64,000 nucleotides of DNA from JAPPHA01 sp965220985 (GCA_965220985.1 OZ244854.1:4230316-4294315); one strand, 5' to 3'; numbered from the stretch's first letter, positions 36,720-46,215 are shown. Made by a program: numbers and translations. Notes: a model not told the origin generated them from the letters alone.

Positions 36720-37709
36720 TCACTTCAGGCCTTCACCTGTCATGATTTCGAGATTCATCACCGTCTCGGCATTGGCGTCGAACGCATCCTCGAGCAGAGG
36801 AATCAACCCCTTGTCCACGAGGTAGCCCTCTTCTCCGGATGCCGCTTCCGACGCGAATTCCGCCGCATACTCGGCGATGCCGGGAACGACGCCGACATGG
36901 GCTTTTTTGGTGTAAGTGTAAAGCGACCGCGAGACGCTGTAGTCGCCCGAGGCGATGTTGTCGAATTCGGGTTCGACCCCTTCGATCGTGGCGCCCTTGA
37001 TGCTGTCCGAGTTCTGGTCGAGGAACGAGAAGCCGAAGGCGGCAACCGCATCCGGATTGGCGACCAGCTTCTTGACCATGAGATTGTCGTTTTCTCCGGC
37101 ATCGATCCATGCGCCGTCGGTGCGGATCTCGAGTTCGTCGATCTCGGCCTTGGACAGACCGGCGATCTTGGCGCCGGCGTGGATGACGAGTTCCTCGAAT
37201 GCGTCCCGCGTGCCCGAGGACGGGGGCGGTCCGAGCACCTGGATTTCCAGGTCGGGGAGGGACGGATCGATTTCGGCCCAGCTGGTGGGCTCGCCATGAC
37301 CCTTGGCAAGGGCGCGGAAAAGCTGCTCGCGAGTCAGTTCGAAGACCGGACCGTCGTATGCGTTGGCAACGACGATTCCATCGTAGCCGATCACCGATTC
37401 AACGATCTCGGTGACGCCGTTGTCGTTGCACAGCTGCCACTCGCTGGCCTTCATGCGACGCGACGCGTTGGTGATGTCGGGATGATCGGTCCCGACACCG
37501 GCGCAGAACAGCTTCATGCCGCCGCCCGAACCGGTCGATTCGACGATCGGCGTCGCGAAGTCGGTGATTCTGCCGAACTGTTCGGCGACCGCCGTCGAAA
37601 ACGGAAACACCGTCGACGAGCCGACGATCCTGATCTGGTCGCGAGCGTCCGCTGCCACAGCCGTTGCTGCGAGCACGGCGCTCATCAACCCTGCCTTGAC
37701 AATTCCCAT
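36720..37709 (-). CDS. pstS: Phosphate-binding periplasmic protein PstS
   Basis: 329 residues. The ATG at 37709 with AGGAGA upstream gives a clear signal peptide (VKAGLMSAVLAATAVAADA, cleavage near ADA). The mature protein starts RDQIRIVGSSTVFPFSTAVA, and STGSGGGMKLFCAG and PPSSGTRDAFEELV are the phosphate-contacting loops of the family. The longer frame to 37970 has no homology. A Pho box lies ~100 bases upstream, consistent with induction under phosphate starvation. Confidence 0.94.
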   Translation of the reverse strand: MGIVKAGLMSAVLAATAVAADARDQIRIVGSSTVFPFSTAVAEQFGRITDFATPIVESTGSGGGMKLFCAGVGTDHPDITNASRRMKASEWQLCNDNGVTEIVESVIGYDGIVVANAYDGPVFELTREQLFRALAKGHGEPTSWAEIDPSLPDLEIQVLGPPPSSGTRDAFEELVIHAGAKIAGLSKAEIDELEIRTDGAWIDAGENDNLMVKKLVANPDAVAAFGFSFLDQNSDSIKGATIEGVEPEFDNIASGDYSVSRSLYTYTKKAHVGVVPGIAEYAAEFASEAASGEEGYLVDKGLIPLLEDAFDANAETVMNLEIMTGEGLK

Positions 37710-37809
37710 CTGGATTCTCCTGATTGCCTGATTCCTGCCGACCGCATGATCGGTCCATTCCCGGCACGCCGCATCGCTGTGCCGGTCATTGCTGACATAT
37801 GGGTCGTTC

Positions 37810-37827
37810 GTGACAGAAATGTGACAG
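37810..37827 (-). promoter_or_regulatory. Pho box upstream of pstS
   Basis: On the minus strand the site reads CTGTCACATTTCTGTCAC: two CTGTCAC direct repeats spaced by four bases, a near-ideal PhoB site (consensus CTGTCAT-A-A-CTGTCA-). It lies 101 bases upstream of the pstS start codon. Confidence 0.85.
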
Positions 37828-37973
37828 ACAACCGGATTGTTCGCGGTTGATGCCGAAATTTTTTCAGACGCGAGCGCCGTCGACCTGCGCGAGAGGTGAC
37901 GTCCCGCGCAGGGTGGTTCGTGAATCAGAGCCGCGGTCGCGGCCGAGGCGGCCGACGACCGCTGTCGCAACGA

Positions 37974-38849
37974 CTAATGGAGTGCGCGAACCTCCGACCC
38001 GGTCACGGCCTGATCGTAGTTCAGCGAGCCGAGACCCTCATCGAAAATGCCTCGCTCGGCGATCCAGACCCGCGACTCGTCGAACATCTCCCGCGAATAC
38101 GGCTCGAAGACGATTCTCTCGCCGGGACCGAACAGACGCGTGTCCATCTGGTCGCGGAAACGCTCCGGAAACTCGTTGCGGTAGTAGTGCGTGTACTTCT
38201 CCGGACGCAAGTCGATGTCGGCCTGCGCCTTGCGCAGCGCTTCATGGTATTTCTCGATGTCGTCGGCATCGGCGTCCTCGGAGACCATCGCCGCCATCAT
38301 GAAGGATGAATCGATGACCTTCCGGAAACCCAGCTGTTCCATGAAATAGTACGGACCGCTGAACAGGCTGGCGGCCGGAACGTTGCCGTCGATCAAATGT
38401 CCCATGCGCATGAACAGCAACCCGTCGGAGAACGACAGGTTGATATCGTCGAGATCGAGGAACGGCTCGAGCGCCTGTATCGTCGAATAGTGACTGCCTG
38501 ACTGGTATCCGACCGAGATCGGCACGCCCGCGAGGTCTTCCGGGCGCTTGATATCGGAGTCCGCCGGCACGAAGACCCCGCACGGCGACACCGAATAGGC
38601 GTCGGCGTAGAGCTTTCCGTGTCCGGAGGCAGCGGCAACGTTCACCGTCCAGTGGCAGGCCGAACTCACGTCGCAGGTGCGACCGCGTTCGAAGGTCTGG
38701 TAGGCGCCGACCTTGTCGCCAAGATCGTGCAGTCCCGATGCCATCTGATCCTCGAGCACGTAATCGAGACCGACCTCCGTGAAGTAGCCCTTCTCGATCG
38801 CGACCCATTCGTGCAACCGCATGTGCGGGCCAATGACAAACTTTCCCAT
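37974..38849 (-). CDS. SBP-fold (NMT1/THI5-like) protein without signal peptide
   Basis: 291 residues starting MGKFVIGPHMRLHEWVAIEK, with AGGAGG ahead of the ATG. The sequence follows the type 2 periplasmic-binding fold of the NMT1/THI5/SsuA group (VAIEKGYFTEVGLDYVLEDQ; DLAGVPISVGYQSGSHYSTI; HYYRNEFPERFRDQMDTRLF). There is no N-terminal signal sequence, so it should stay in the cytoplasm, unlike a transporter component. Some proteins with this fold are enzymes (THI5, MqnA/D, 4,5-dihydroxyphthalate decarboxylase). It is the last gene of the TPP-dctPQM operon. Function unresolved. Confidence 0.7.
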   Translation of the reverse strand: MGKFVIGPHMRLHEWVAIEKGYFTEVGLDYVLEDQMASGLHDLGDKVGAYQTFERGRTCDVSSACHWTVNVAAASGHGKLYADAYSVSPCGVFVPADSDIKRPEDLAGVPISVGYQSGSHYSTIQALEPFLDLDDINLSFSDGLLFMRMGHLIDGNVPAASLFSGPYYFMEQLGFRKVIDSSFMMAAMVSEDADADDIEKYHEALRKAQADIDLRPEKYTHYYRNEFPERFRDQMDTRLFGPGERIVFEPYSREMFDESRVWIAERGIFDEGLGSLNYDQAVTGSEVRALH

Positions 38850-38972
38850 GTCAACCTCCTGAATTCGCTTGAACTTCCTTCGTCGGCGACTCCGTTCTGT
38901 GCATCCCGGGCGCGGGGTTTGACCGACGGATACCTCTGCTCGTGTTCATGCCCGGCTCCTGCCTCGACTTTC

Positions 38973-40274
38973 CTAACGCATCCTGTCAGGCAGGAACAAC
39001 GCGATCTCGGGGAAGACGACCAGCAGCGCGAGGCATGCGGCCATCGCGAACCAGAACGGCAGGACGCCCCGGAAGATCGTCCCCATCGGCACGCCGGATG
39101 CGACGCCCTTGACCACGAAGACATTGATGCCGACGGGCGGCGTGATCAGGCCCATCTCGATGACGATGACGCAGATCACGCCGAACCAGATCGGATCGAA
39201 ACCCAGGCCCGAGATGATCGGGAACACAACCGGCATGGTGACGACGAGCATCGCGAGCCCGTCGAAAAACATGCCGAGAATGATGTACCCAACCAGAATC
39301 ATCAGCAAGGTCGCATACGGCCCGAGGCCGAGTTCCTGCAACGCCAGCGCCAGAGTTTCGGGAATGTGGGTCAGTGCCAGGAACGGACCGAACACGTGCG
39401 CCCCGATGATGATCAGGTAGAGCATCGCGGTCATCGTCACAGTTTCGAGCAGGATCTCCGGGAGCTGGTTGAACCGAACGGCGCCGGTCGCAAGGGCCAT
39501 GGCGCTGACGAGGGTGGCGCCGATGCCGGCCGCCTCGACGGGTGTGAAGACTCCGAGATAGATCCCGCCGATCGAGACCAGGATGACCCCGATGAGCGGA
39601 AGCGAGCGCAGGCTCGACCAGAACTTTACCGCCGCGCTCGACTTGGGACCTGCCGGGCCTTCCGATGGCCGGAACACCGTGATCGCGGTGACGACAATGA
39701 CAAAGAACAGCGCCAGAATGATGCCGGGCAGAATGCCCGCGATGAACAGCCTCCCGATGCTCTGCTCGGTGAGGATGGCGTAGAGCACGAAACCGGTCGA
39801 GGGCGGGATCAGGATCCCCAAGGTGCCTCCGGCGGCGACAGCTCCGGTCGCAAGACCGTCGGCGTATCCGAACCGCTTCATCTGCGGCAGCGCGACCTTG
39901 CCGATCGTCACGGCGGTTGCCACCGACGATCCCGACACGGCGGCGAAGGCTGCGCATCCCAGCACCGTTGCCGAGGCGAGGCCGCCGCGCAAGCGGCCGA
40001 TCCAGGCGTAGGCGGCCTCGTAGAGCCGCTGCGAATAGGCGGCTGCGCCCGCCATGTTTCCCATGAGCACGAACAGCGGAATGATCGAAAGGCTGTAGGC
40101 CGTGACGGACGAATAGGTCTCCGACGACATGGTGGCGATCGCCGCGCGCTGGCCGTCGATCACCCAGATGCCGCCGAAGCCGACCACGAGCAGCGCCATC
40201 CCGACCGGCATGCGCGCGATCAGACAGACAAAGAGCGCAAGAATTCCACCAACGCCGATGAGGGTGTCGGTCAT
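38973..40274 (-). CDS. dctM: TRAP transporter large permease DctM
   Basis: 433 residues, about twelve helices, typical DctM repeats (VFTPVEAAGIGATLVSAMAL; FIAGILPGIILALFFVIVV; IPLFVLMGNMAGAA). Na+-coupled uptake subunit for an organic acid. ATG at 40274 overlaps the dctQ stop (ATGA); the frame open further upstream lies inside dctQ. Confidence 0.92.
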   Translation of the reverse strand: MTDTLIGVGGILALFVCLIARMPVGMALLVVGFGGIWVIDGQRAAIATMSSETYSSVTAYSLSIIPLFVLMGNMAGAAAYSQRLYEAAYAWIGRLRGGLASATVLGCAAFAAVSGSSVATAVTIGKVALPQMKRFGYADGLATGAVAAGGTLGILIPPSTGFVLYAILTEQSIGRLFIAGILPGIILALFFVIVVTAITVFRPSEGPAGPKSSAAVKFWSSLRSLPLIGVILVSIGGIYLGVFTPVEAAGIGATLVSAMALATGAVRFNQLPEILLETVTMTAMLYLIIIGAHVFGPFLALTHIPETLALALQELGLGPYATLLMILVGYIILGMFFDGLAMLVVTMPVVFPIISGLGFDPIWFGVICVIVIEMGLITPPVGINVFVVKGVASGVPMGTIFRGVLPFWFAMAACLALLVVFPEIALFLPDRMR

Positions 40275-40783
40275 GACCCGGGAATCCCCGATCGGAACTG
40301 CTGAACGAGCTGGACGGCCAGCACCACCATGAACAGCCCCATTCCCACCGAAATCGCCCCATATGCGATCCAGACCGGAATCTCGATCATGTTGGTGACG
40401 TCTCCGTACTTGTGGGCATCCCAGGTCTTGTCCCAGGTCTTTTGAATCAAGAGAAAGAGAACGAAGCACGACACGACACGGGTGAAGACGTCGCCCCAAA
40501 AGCATCCGGCCTTGCCGATCGCCTCGTCGAGGATGTCGACCCGGATGTGCGCCCCTGCCATCGCGGCGTAGGGCATGGCCATCATCACCACCAGCGACAT
40601 GCCGATTTCGACCAGTTCCTGATCACCGAGTATCGGCTGGTTCAAAACGTAGCGGTAAAACACCGTCGTGCTGACCAGCAGCATGATCACGAACAGGACG
40701 AAACCGCCAATATAGGCGACCACGCGCAGAAGGCGCCCGGGAAGATCCCGGGCGCCCGTCAAACTGTCGATGATGGCTCCCAT
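40271..40783 (-). CDS. dctQ: TRAP transporter small permease DctQ
   Basis: 170 residues, four helices (LRVVAYIGGFVLFVIMLLVS; ELVEIGMSLVVMMAMPYAAM; VVSCFVLFLLIQ; ISVGMGLFMVVLAVQLVQQF). The ATG at 40783 has GAGGAA upstream and shares one base with the dctP stop (TGATG). Confidence 0.88.
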   Translation of the reverse strand: MGAIIDSLTGARDLPGRLLRVVAYIGGFVLFVIMLLVSTTVFYRYVLNQPILGDQELVEIGMSLVVMMAMPYAAMAGAHIRVDILDEAIGKAGCFWGDVFTRVVSCFVLFLLIQKTWDKTWDAHKYGDVTNMIEIPVWIAYGAISVGMGLFMVVLAVQLVQQFRSGIPGS

Positions 40784-41784
40784 CAATTCCTCAAGGCGGC
40801 AGCCCATCCGGATGCATCGATGCCCTCGCCATCGAGTTCGGCGATGACGGCAGCCGCGAGGTTGTCGCTTGCCGCATTGAACTCGGCAGCGGCTTCAGGC
40901 GAAAGCTCGATCACCTCGCCTCCATCGTTCGCCAGCCAAGCGTCGAGCGCCTTGACCGACGCGTTCGTCATCGTGACACGCCCGCCTTCGGACATGTCTG
41001 CACCGGTCAATTCGGTCAGAGCGTCCTGGGTTGCGGAGTCGAGACCGTCCCAGCTGTCCCTGTTCATGACCAGCATGAACATGGAATTGGTCGCGTTCAT
41101 CCCGACCGTCACGTACTTGGTCACCTCGCCCAGCTTGAAGCTGGTCAGCACCGACGTGTCGACAAGGGTTCCGTCGACGACCCCGGTTTCCATCGACTGG
41201 TAGACCTGGGTGATCGGCATGGAGACGGCCGTTGCCCCCCAGGCTTCGACCAACCGTCCCGTGTTCTTGGATGGAACGCGGATCTTCAGGCCTTCGAGAT
41301 CGGACAGTTTCTCGATCCGCTTTTCTGCCATGAGAAGCACAGCATCGCCCGACGTCCACAGGCCAAGGAGCTTGGTCCGCTGGAACTCTTCGTCGAGCAT
41401 GTCGATGTTGTTCCAGATCACCTCGGTCTTGTTGGTCCCCGGCGTGACGATCCCGGGGAGTTCGGTCAGCAGCGTTTTCTTGAACTGCGAGGCGGTGTAG
41501 CCGGGGAGCGCATAGACGATGTCCGCGACGCCATCGATGGCGCGGTCGTACTGCTTGACCGGACCGGCGCCGAGTTCGCCGCCCGGGTAGATGCGGATCG
41601 TCGTCTCGCCACCGGTGGCCTCGGCCAGTTTCTCGGCGAGAGGCACGAACATCTCGACGTGCAAGTGGTACTTGGTGGACGAGAAGTGGGCGAGCTTCAG
41701 TTCGTCGGCCTGCGCGGCAGCGGTCGAAATCGCCAGAGCGGCGGCACCGCCCATTGCGGCTTTCAGTGTGTTCATGAATGACAT
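40783..41784 (-). CDS. dctP: TRAP transporter solute receptor DctP
   Basis: 333 residues. The ATG at 41784 has AGGAGG upstream; signal peptide ends near TAAAQA. The mature part has the DctP signature ELKLAHFSSTKYHLHVEMFV, the conserved Arg-containing strand KIRVPSKNTGRLVEAWGATA that binds a carboxylate, and VVDGTLVDTSVLTSFKLGEV. The ligand is an organic acid, not identifiable by eye. Confidence 0.9.
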   Translation of the reverse strand: MSFMNTLKAAMGGAAALAISTAAAQADELKLAHFSSTKYHLHVEMFVPLAEKLAEATGGETTIRIYPGGELGAGPVKQYDRAIDGVADIVYALPGYTASQFKKTLLTELPGIVTPGTNKTEVIWNNIDMLDEEFQRTKLLGLWTSGDAVLLMAEKRIEKLSDLEGLKIRVPSKNTGRLVEAWGATAVSMPITQVYQSMETGVVDGTLVDTSVLTSFKLGEVTKYVTVGMNATNSMFMLVMNRDSWDGLDSATQDALTELTGADMSEGGRVTMTNASVKALDAWLANDGGEVIELSPEAAAEFNAASDNLAAAVIAELDGEGIDASGWAAALRN

Positions 41785-41824
41785 CGAATCCTCCTTCCGG
41801 TCATCGTTGTGGCGCCCGCAAACC

Positions 41825-43561
41825 TTACGGGCTGGTTCGCTTGATCGCAATGTTCAGAAGACATTGCCTTTTTTCTTCCGTCGCCACCCTGATCGCGCGA
41901 TCAAGTGCGGCGGGAAGCTCTTCACCGTCATCGACGGTTTCCGTCCACGCGCGACTGGCCTCGGCCGTCTTGCAGAAATCAGGACTCGGTTGGAGCGAGG
42001 TCAGGGGAACATCGTTTGAGCGCGACGCGAGCCCCCCCTTGTAAAGACCTTCGACGGAATGACGCACCGCGCCCCATTCCTCGTTGTTCAGAACCAGGGT
42101 GATGACCGGGAGTTCCAGCGCCTCGCAGACCTGGTGACAGGCGGTCGGGTTGGCGAACATGTAGCTGCCGTCGCCGACCGTGGCAAAGACGAGGCGATCG
42201 GGGCAGGCAAGACTCGCGCCCATGGCGGCAGGGAGACCCCAGCCGAGTCCGCCCGAATGCGGTTCCTGGAAATAGCCCAGGTGATCGTCGGGTTCGAGGG
42301 CAGGAAGCGGGCACCCGAGTTCGTGAAACACGCTGGCCGCGCGTCCGCTGCGCTTGATGGCGTTGCCAAGGCAATGGCTGACCCACTCCTTCGACATCGG
42401 GCTTGTGCAGCCTTTCCGGGCTTCCTCGCGAACGCGCTCGCGCTCGGCCTGCGAAATCCTGTCGACTGTCACTTGTCGGGTTTCGACCAGTTCGTCGTTC
42501 CGCGACTGTCGATCAACGGCCGCGATCAGCCCGCGAAGGGCGAGAGCCGTGTCCCCCGACAGGGTCACGTCGGAACGGAAGCACCGCATCGGTGACGACC
42601 TCGCGAACAACGGATCCGGGCCGAGGTGGATGACATGCGCGTCATCTGCCGGGGCCGCTCGATCCGGCCACCAGGGCGCGAGGGCATCGATGACGAGAAC
42701 AACGTCTGCCTCGCGCAGGAGTTCGTCGGGCATCCAGCCGACATGAACCGGGCTTGAGCACCGGATCGCGATCCGGTTGGCCCAGTAATGGGAGACCGGA
42801 ATCGCCCATCGTTCGGCAAAATCGGTCAGGGCCGCGAACTCATCCGCCCCTCCTGCCCCGCGCTGGGCGATGATCAAGGGTCGTTTCGCGCTTGCAATGA
42901 GGCGCGCTGCGCGTTCGATTTCGTCCGCGCACGGCTGGCTCACGGCTGGCGCCATGGCCGGAGGCGCCGTGATTCCGTCGTCATCGGGACACGGCTCGCA
43001 CAGCACCTCTCTCGGCAGGCTCAAGTAGACCGGCCCCTTGGGTGTCGAGTTGGCGATGGCCCAACCACGGTCGAACACCTGAGCCAAATGGTCCGGAAAG
43101 CGCAACTCGTAGTCCCATTTGCACGCTTCGCGAACAAGCGCCGCCTGGTCGTACATCTCCTGCCCCCAGCCGATCGGGACGGTGCGTGCTCCGAACCGAC
43201 CGCCTTCGAGGACCGGGGTTCGTCCCGACATCAAAAACATGGGGACCTGGTCGCATGCGGCGTTGATGGCGCCGGTCGCACCGTTCGACAGCCCGACATT
43301 CGTGTGCAGCATGACGGCCTGCGGTCGGCCAGACACCAGGTAGAAGCCGTGGGCCATCCCGAGCGCGACGTGCTCGTGCGGAACGGTGATGGCTGTCGGC
43401 AACTCGATCCCGCGATTCCGGGCGTCGATCAGGCCCTCGATGATCGGCGGAAAATCGGTTCCCGAATTTGCGAAGACGTGATCAACCCCAAGCGCCTTGA
43501 GCTTGGCGAACAACGCGCCGCCTGCCGAGATTGCTGCCGAGGCTTCGCCGTCCCTTGGCAT
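41825..43561 (-). CDS. Thiamine-diphosphate-dependent enzyme (acetolactate-synthase/benzoylformate-decarboxylase-like)
   Basis: 578 residues in the standard PYR-central-PP order. The cofactor-activating Glu is in VPHEHVALGMAHGFYLVSG (~residue 63) and the Mg-TPP motif GDGSYMFANPTACHQVCEAL...VLNNEEWG is near residue 470-500. The N-terminal FANSGTDFPPIIEGLIDARN is not that of IlvB, and no small regulatory subunit follows, so it is probably a catabolic 2-oxo acid decarboxylase or lyase. It is the first gene of the TRAP operon (gap to dctP 40 bases) and divergent from iclR. Substrate unknown. Confidence 0.83.
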   Translation of the reverse strand: MPRDGEASAAISAGGALFAKLKALGVDHVFANSGTDFPPIIEGLIDARNRGIELPTAITVPHEHVALGMAHGFYLVSGRPQAVMLHTNVGLSNGATGAINAACDQVPMFLMSGRTPVLEGGRFGARTVPIGWGQEMYDQAALVREACKWDYELRFPDHLAQVFDRGWAIANSTPKGPVYLSLPREVLCEPCPDDDGITAPPAMAPAVSQPCADEIERAARLIASAKRPLIIAQRGAGGADEFAALTDFAERWAIPVSHYWANRIAIRCSSPVHVGWMPDELLREADVVLVIDALAPWWPDRAAPADDAHVIHLGPDPLFARSSPMRCFRSDVTLSGDTALALRGLIAAVDRQSRNDELVETRQVTVDRISQAERERVREEARKGCTSPMSKEWVSHCLGNAIKRSGRAASVFHELGCPLPALEPDDHLGYFQEPHSGGLGWGLPAAMGASLACPDRLVFATVGDGSYMFANPTACHQVCEALELPVITLVLNNEEWGAVRHSVEGLYKGGLASRSNDVPLTSLQPSPDFCKTAEASRAWTETVDDGEELPAALDRAIRVATEEKRQCLLNIAIKRTSP

Positions 43562-43970
43562 TGGCTCAATACCGCCGATGCCTGTTGCGAGGCCCGTCTT
43601 CGCCCCGACGATGTTTGGTCATTTCCAGCGCCGATGGCGAACACCCCACGAGAGATCCGCGCATGGTTTCGATTGTTGCGAAACCAGACGCGGACGCGGC
43701 AGGAGTTACGGAATCGATGCAGAGATCGCCCGTGATCCTGGTCGGCTTCCAGGGTGTTCGGAACCCTGGCTCACCGGAATGTCTGCAACCATGCACAGGA
43801 CCCTCTGCCTTTTGGCAGGTTTGAGAGAAACTCGAGTGCGGCAGAGTCACTTTTGGCCTTTATCTCATTATTCAAGATTGTTATCTTTCATTGTGAATGA
43901 AATAGCCGTTGCTGTCAAGGACGCGAGACCGTTCGCGATTGAAGATGGAACCAGGTCGACGGGAGACACG
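43562..43970. other. Divergent regulatory region between the TPP enzyme and iclR
   Basis: 409 bases without a gene. The AT-rich part at 43855-43910 holds a 17-bp inverted repeat. Promoters of both genes are expected here. Confidence 0.5.
43886..43902. promoter_or_regulatory. 17-bp inverted repeat, candidate IclR-family operator
   Basis: TTTCATT, three bases, then AATGAAA, a perfect 7-bp palindrome in an AT-rich setting 69 bases before the iclR start. IclR proteins bind short palindromes in such divergent regions; the match to any known site was not tested. Confidence 0.45.
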
Positions 43971-44717
43971 ATGAACACGCCGGTCAACAATTCGGTCCTG
44001 AAGGGTTTCCGGATACTGTCACTGTTTTCGAACGATCAGCGGGAGATCTCCACCCGGACCGTGGTGGATCGTCTGGGGATGAGTTCTGCAACGGCCCACC
44101 GTTTCCTGATCTCGCTCGAACGCGCTGGCGCCTTGCGCGCGACCGGACGCGGCCGGTTCGCCTTGGGCAGCAAGATTGCGGAACTCGGCTCGATCGCGGG
44201 GGAATACGGTTCCCTGTCGATCATCGTTCAGCCCGAGATCGATCGTCTCAGCGCCGACTTGAACGAGTCGGTCATGGCCTGCCGGCTTACCCGGTACGGT
44301 CCGGCCTGCATTGCGGTCGCCAATTCGTCGCGGCCGATTTCGGTCAATGTCAGCGTCGGAACATTGCTCCCGTTGCACAGCACGGCGCAGGGCAAGATCT
44401 GGCTGTCCGAGATGTCCCGCGCCGAACGCCGTTCGCATCTTGCCTTGACCGCGATCGCTGGAACCCCTGCGACGTCAATCGACCTCGAATCCCTTGCCGA
44501 CGCACTCAAGTCGGTGCGCCGGCAGGGCTTCTCGCTGAATCTCGGCGAAAACGAACCCGACATCGCTGCACTCGCGGTTCCAGTCAGGGACGGCGATGGC
44601 ACCATCAGGCTGACCATATCGGTGTTTGGAATGCTCAGCCGGTTCAGCGGCGACTTCCTCGATCGGGCAAGACCGCGAATGATCGACGCGAGTCACCGGA
44701 TTGGCAAGAAACTTTGA
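43971..44717 (+). CDS. IclR family transcriptional regulator
   Basis: 248 residues. N-terminal winged HTH (STRTVVDRLGMSSATAHRFL; residues ~28-48) and C-terminal effector domain (LPLHSTAQGKIWLSEMSRAE; VRRQGFSLNLGENEPDIAAL). The ATG at 43971 is preceded by GGGAGA; the frame extends back to 43497 without homology. It most likely controls the divergent TPP-dctPQM-SBP operon. Convergent with phoR, 54 bases between stops. Confidence 0.87.
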   Translation: MNTPVNNSVLKGFRILSLFSNDQREISTRTVVDRLGMSSATAHRFLISLERAGALRATGRGRFALGSKIAELGSIAGEYGSLSIIVQPEIDRLSADLNESVMACRLTRYGPACIAVANSSRPISVNVSVGTLLPLHSTAQGKIWLSEMSRAERRSHLALTAIAGTPATSIDLESLADALKSVRRQGFSLNLGENEPDIAALAVPVRDGDGTIRLTISVFGMLSRFSGDFLDRARPRMIDASHRIGKKL

Positions 44718-44771
44718 CCACCTCCCGACCATCACTTTCGCGGATCAAGAGGATGGGGACGAGTTTCCGGT

Positions 44772-46037
44772 TCACGTCTCCGGCGGGAGATTGCGCAGCC
44801 AGACGGTGAAGCGACTCCCCTCTCCAGGGGTCGAGCTGATCTCCAGCTGTCCCTGGTGGCGGTTCAGCACGTGCTTGGTGATCGCGAGGCCCAAGCCTGT
44901 TCCCCCTTTCTCGCGGCTTCGCGCTGCATCGACCCGGTAGAACCGCTCGGTCAGGCGCGGAATGTGCTCGCGCGCGATGCCCTGGCCGGAATCGCTGATT
45001 GCGATGCCGAACATGTCGGGGAATCGCGGGTCAGGTTCGGCTTGCGTGATCACGATATCGCCGTCACCGTGCCTGATGGCGTTGTCGATCAGATTGGTGA
45101 ACACCTGTGCCAACTGGTCCGCCTCACCCAAGGTCTGCAAGGCTTCATCCTTCGCCAGTCGATTGACAAGCCTGGTTTCGTTGGCCTTGGCGATCGGTCG
45201 CAATGCGTCGGTTACCTCGCTGACCGTGTCGAGGACGTTGCAGAGTTGCTCTGGAGAGAGGTGTTCGTCGAGTTCGATTCGACTCAATGACATGAGGTCA
45301 TCGATCAGGCGCTCCATTCGGAGGCTCTGGTCGTGGATGATGCCAAGGAACTCGTCCCGGACATCCGGGTCATCGCTTGCACCTGACCGCAACGTCTCGA
45401 CGTAGCCGAGGATCGATGCCAGCGGGGTTCTCAATTCGTGGCTGGCGTTGTTGACGAAGTCCTTTCGCAGGAGTTCGGTTGCGGACTCGGCGGTTCGATC
45501 GTCGATCTGCATGATCATCCTGCGGAAACCGTCGCCCCCGAAAGCCTTCGGCAGCAGAGCGACGCGAGCCTGGAACTGTCTTTCGTCCGCCGCGACCTGA
45601 AACTCGACCGACCGCGCCTTTCCGTCGGCAAACGTCCCCTTGATCGCGTCGAGCACTGCAGGCGCGCGAAAACTGCTGGTGTGGTGCTGGTTTGTCTCGA
45701 CCCATGGCACAACCTCCTCTGCAGCCCCGTTGCAGTGCGCGATGCGGCCATTCTCGTGAATCAGGATCATTGCGAATGGCAGCCTGTTGAGGAGTTTGCG
45801 GGCGTGCTTCTCCCTGACCTTGACGTTCGACCGAAGCGCGACGGAGCCTGTGCCTGGTTCCGTCTCCGGCGAGAAGCCGACCATCTCGAACGCGAGCACC
45901 AAGACGAGAACGAGGAAGAACACGGTGACGAAGCCGGTCGTCGCGGATTCCGCCAAGTGGCTGGCGCCCGCTCCAACCCCTGCGACCCCGAGGCTCAGCG
46001 CCAGGTAGACCCATAGTCGATTTCCGAATCGCACCAT
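44772..46037 (-). CDS. phoR: Phosphate regulon sensor histidine kinase PhoR
   Basis: 421 residues. Two N-terminal helices (WVYLALSLGVAGVGAGAS; FVTVFFLVLVLVLAFEMVGF), a PAS-like segment (LLNRLPFAMILIHENGRIAH), the HisKA H-box FVNNASHELRTPLASILGYV (~residue 200), and HATPase_c with N-box FTNLIDNAIRHGDGD, G1 IAISDSGQGIA and G2 GGTGLGLAITKHVL. Identified as PhoR by architecture and proximity to pst-phoUB, though ~7 kb away. GGAGAG upstream of ATG. Confidence 0.86.
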   Translation of the reverse strand: MVRFGNRLWVYLALSLGVAGVGAGASHLAESATTGFVTVFFLVLVLVLAFEMVGFSPETEPGTGSVALRSNVKVREKHARKLLNRLPFAMILIHENGRIAHCNGAAEEVVPWVETNQHHTSSFRAPAVLDAIKGTFADGKARSVEFQVAADERQFQARVALLPKAFGGDGFRRMIMQIDDRTAESATELLRKDFVNNASHELRTPLASILGYVETLRSGASDDPDVRDEFLGIIHDQSLRMERLIDDLMSLSRIELDEHLSPEQLCNVLDTVSEVTDALRPIAKANETRLVNRLAKDEALQTLGEADQLAQVFTNLIDNAIRHGDGDIVITQAEPDPRFPDMFGIAISDSGQGIAREHIPRLTERFYRVDAARSREKGGTGLGLAITKHVLNRHQGQLEISSTPGEGSRFTVWLRNLPPET

Positions 46038-46215
46038 GCTGTCTCTCCGTCTTGCCGACCGCGACGGCCCTCAAGCGTCATCGCCCAGGCATCCGGTCGT
46101 CTGGCTGCCATCAGGTTGCGGATGGAACCGCATGATCCCGAAGACTCGCCCCGTTCACCCCTCGCACCTGTCGAAGACCGTCAACAAGCACACGACACGC
46201 TCGCCACGCGCTTGG

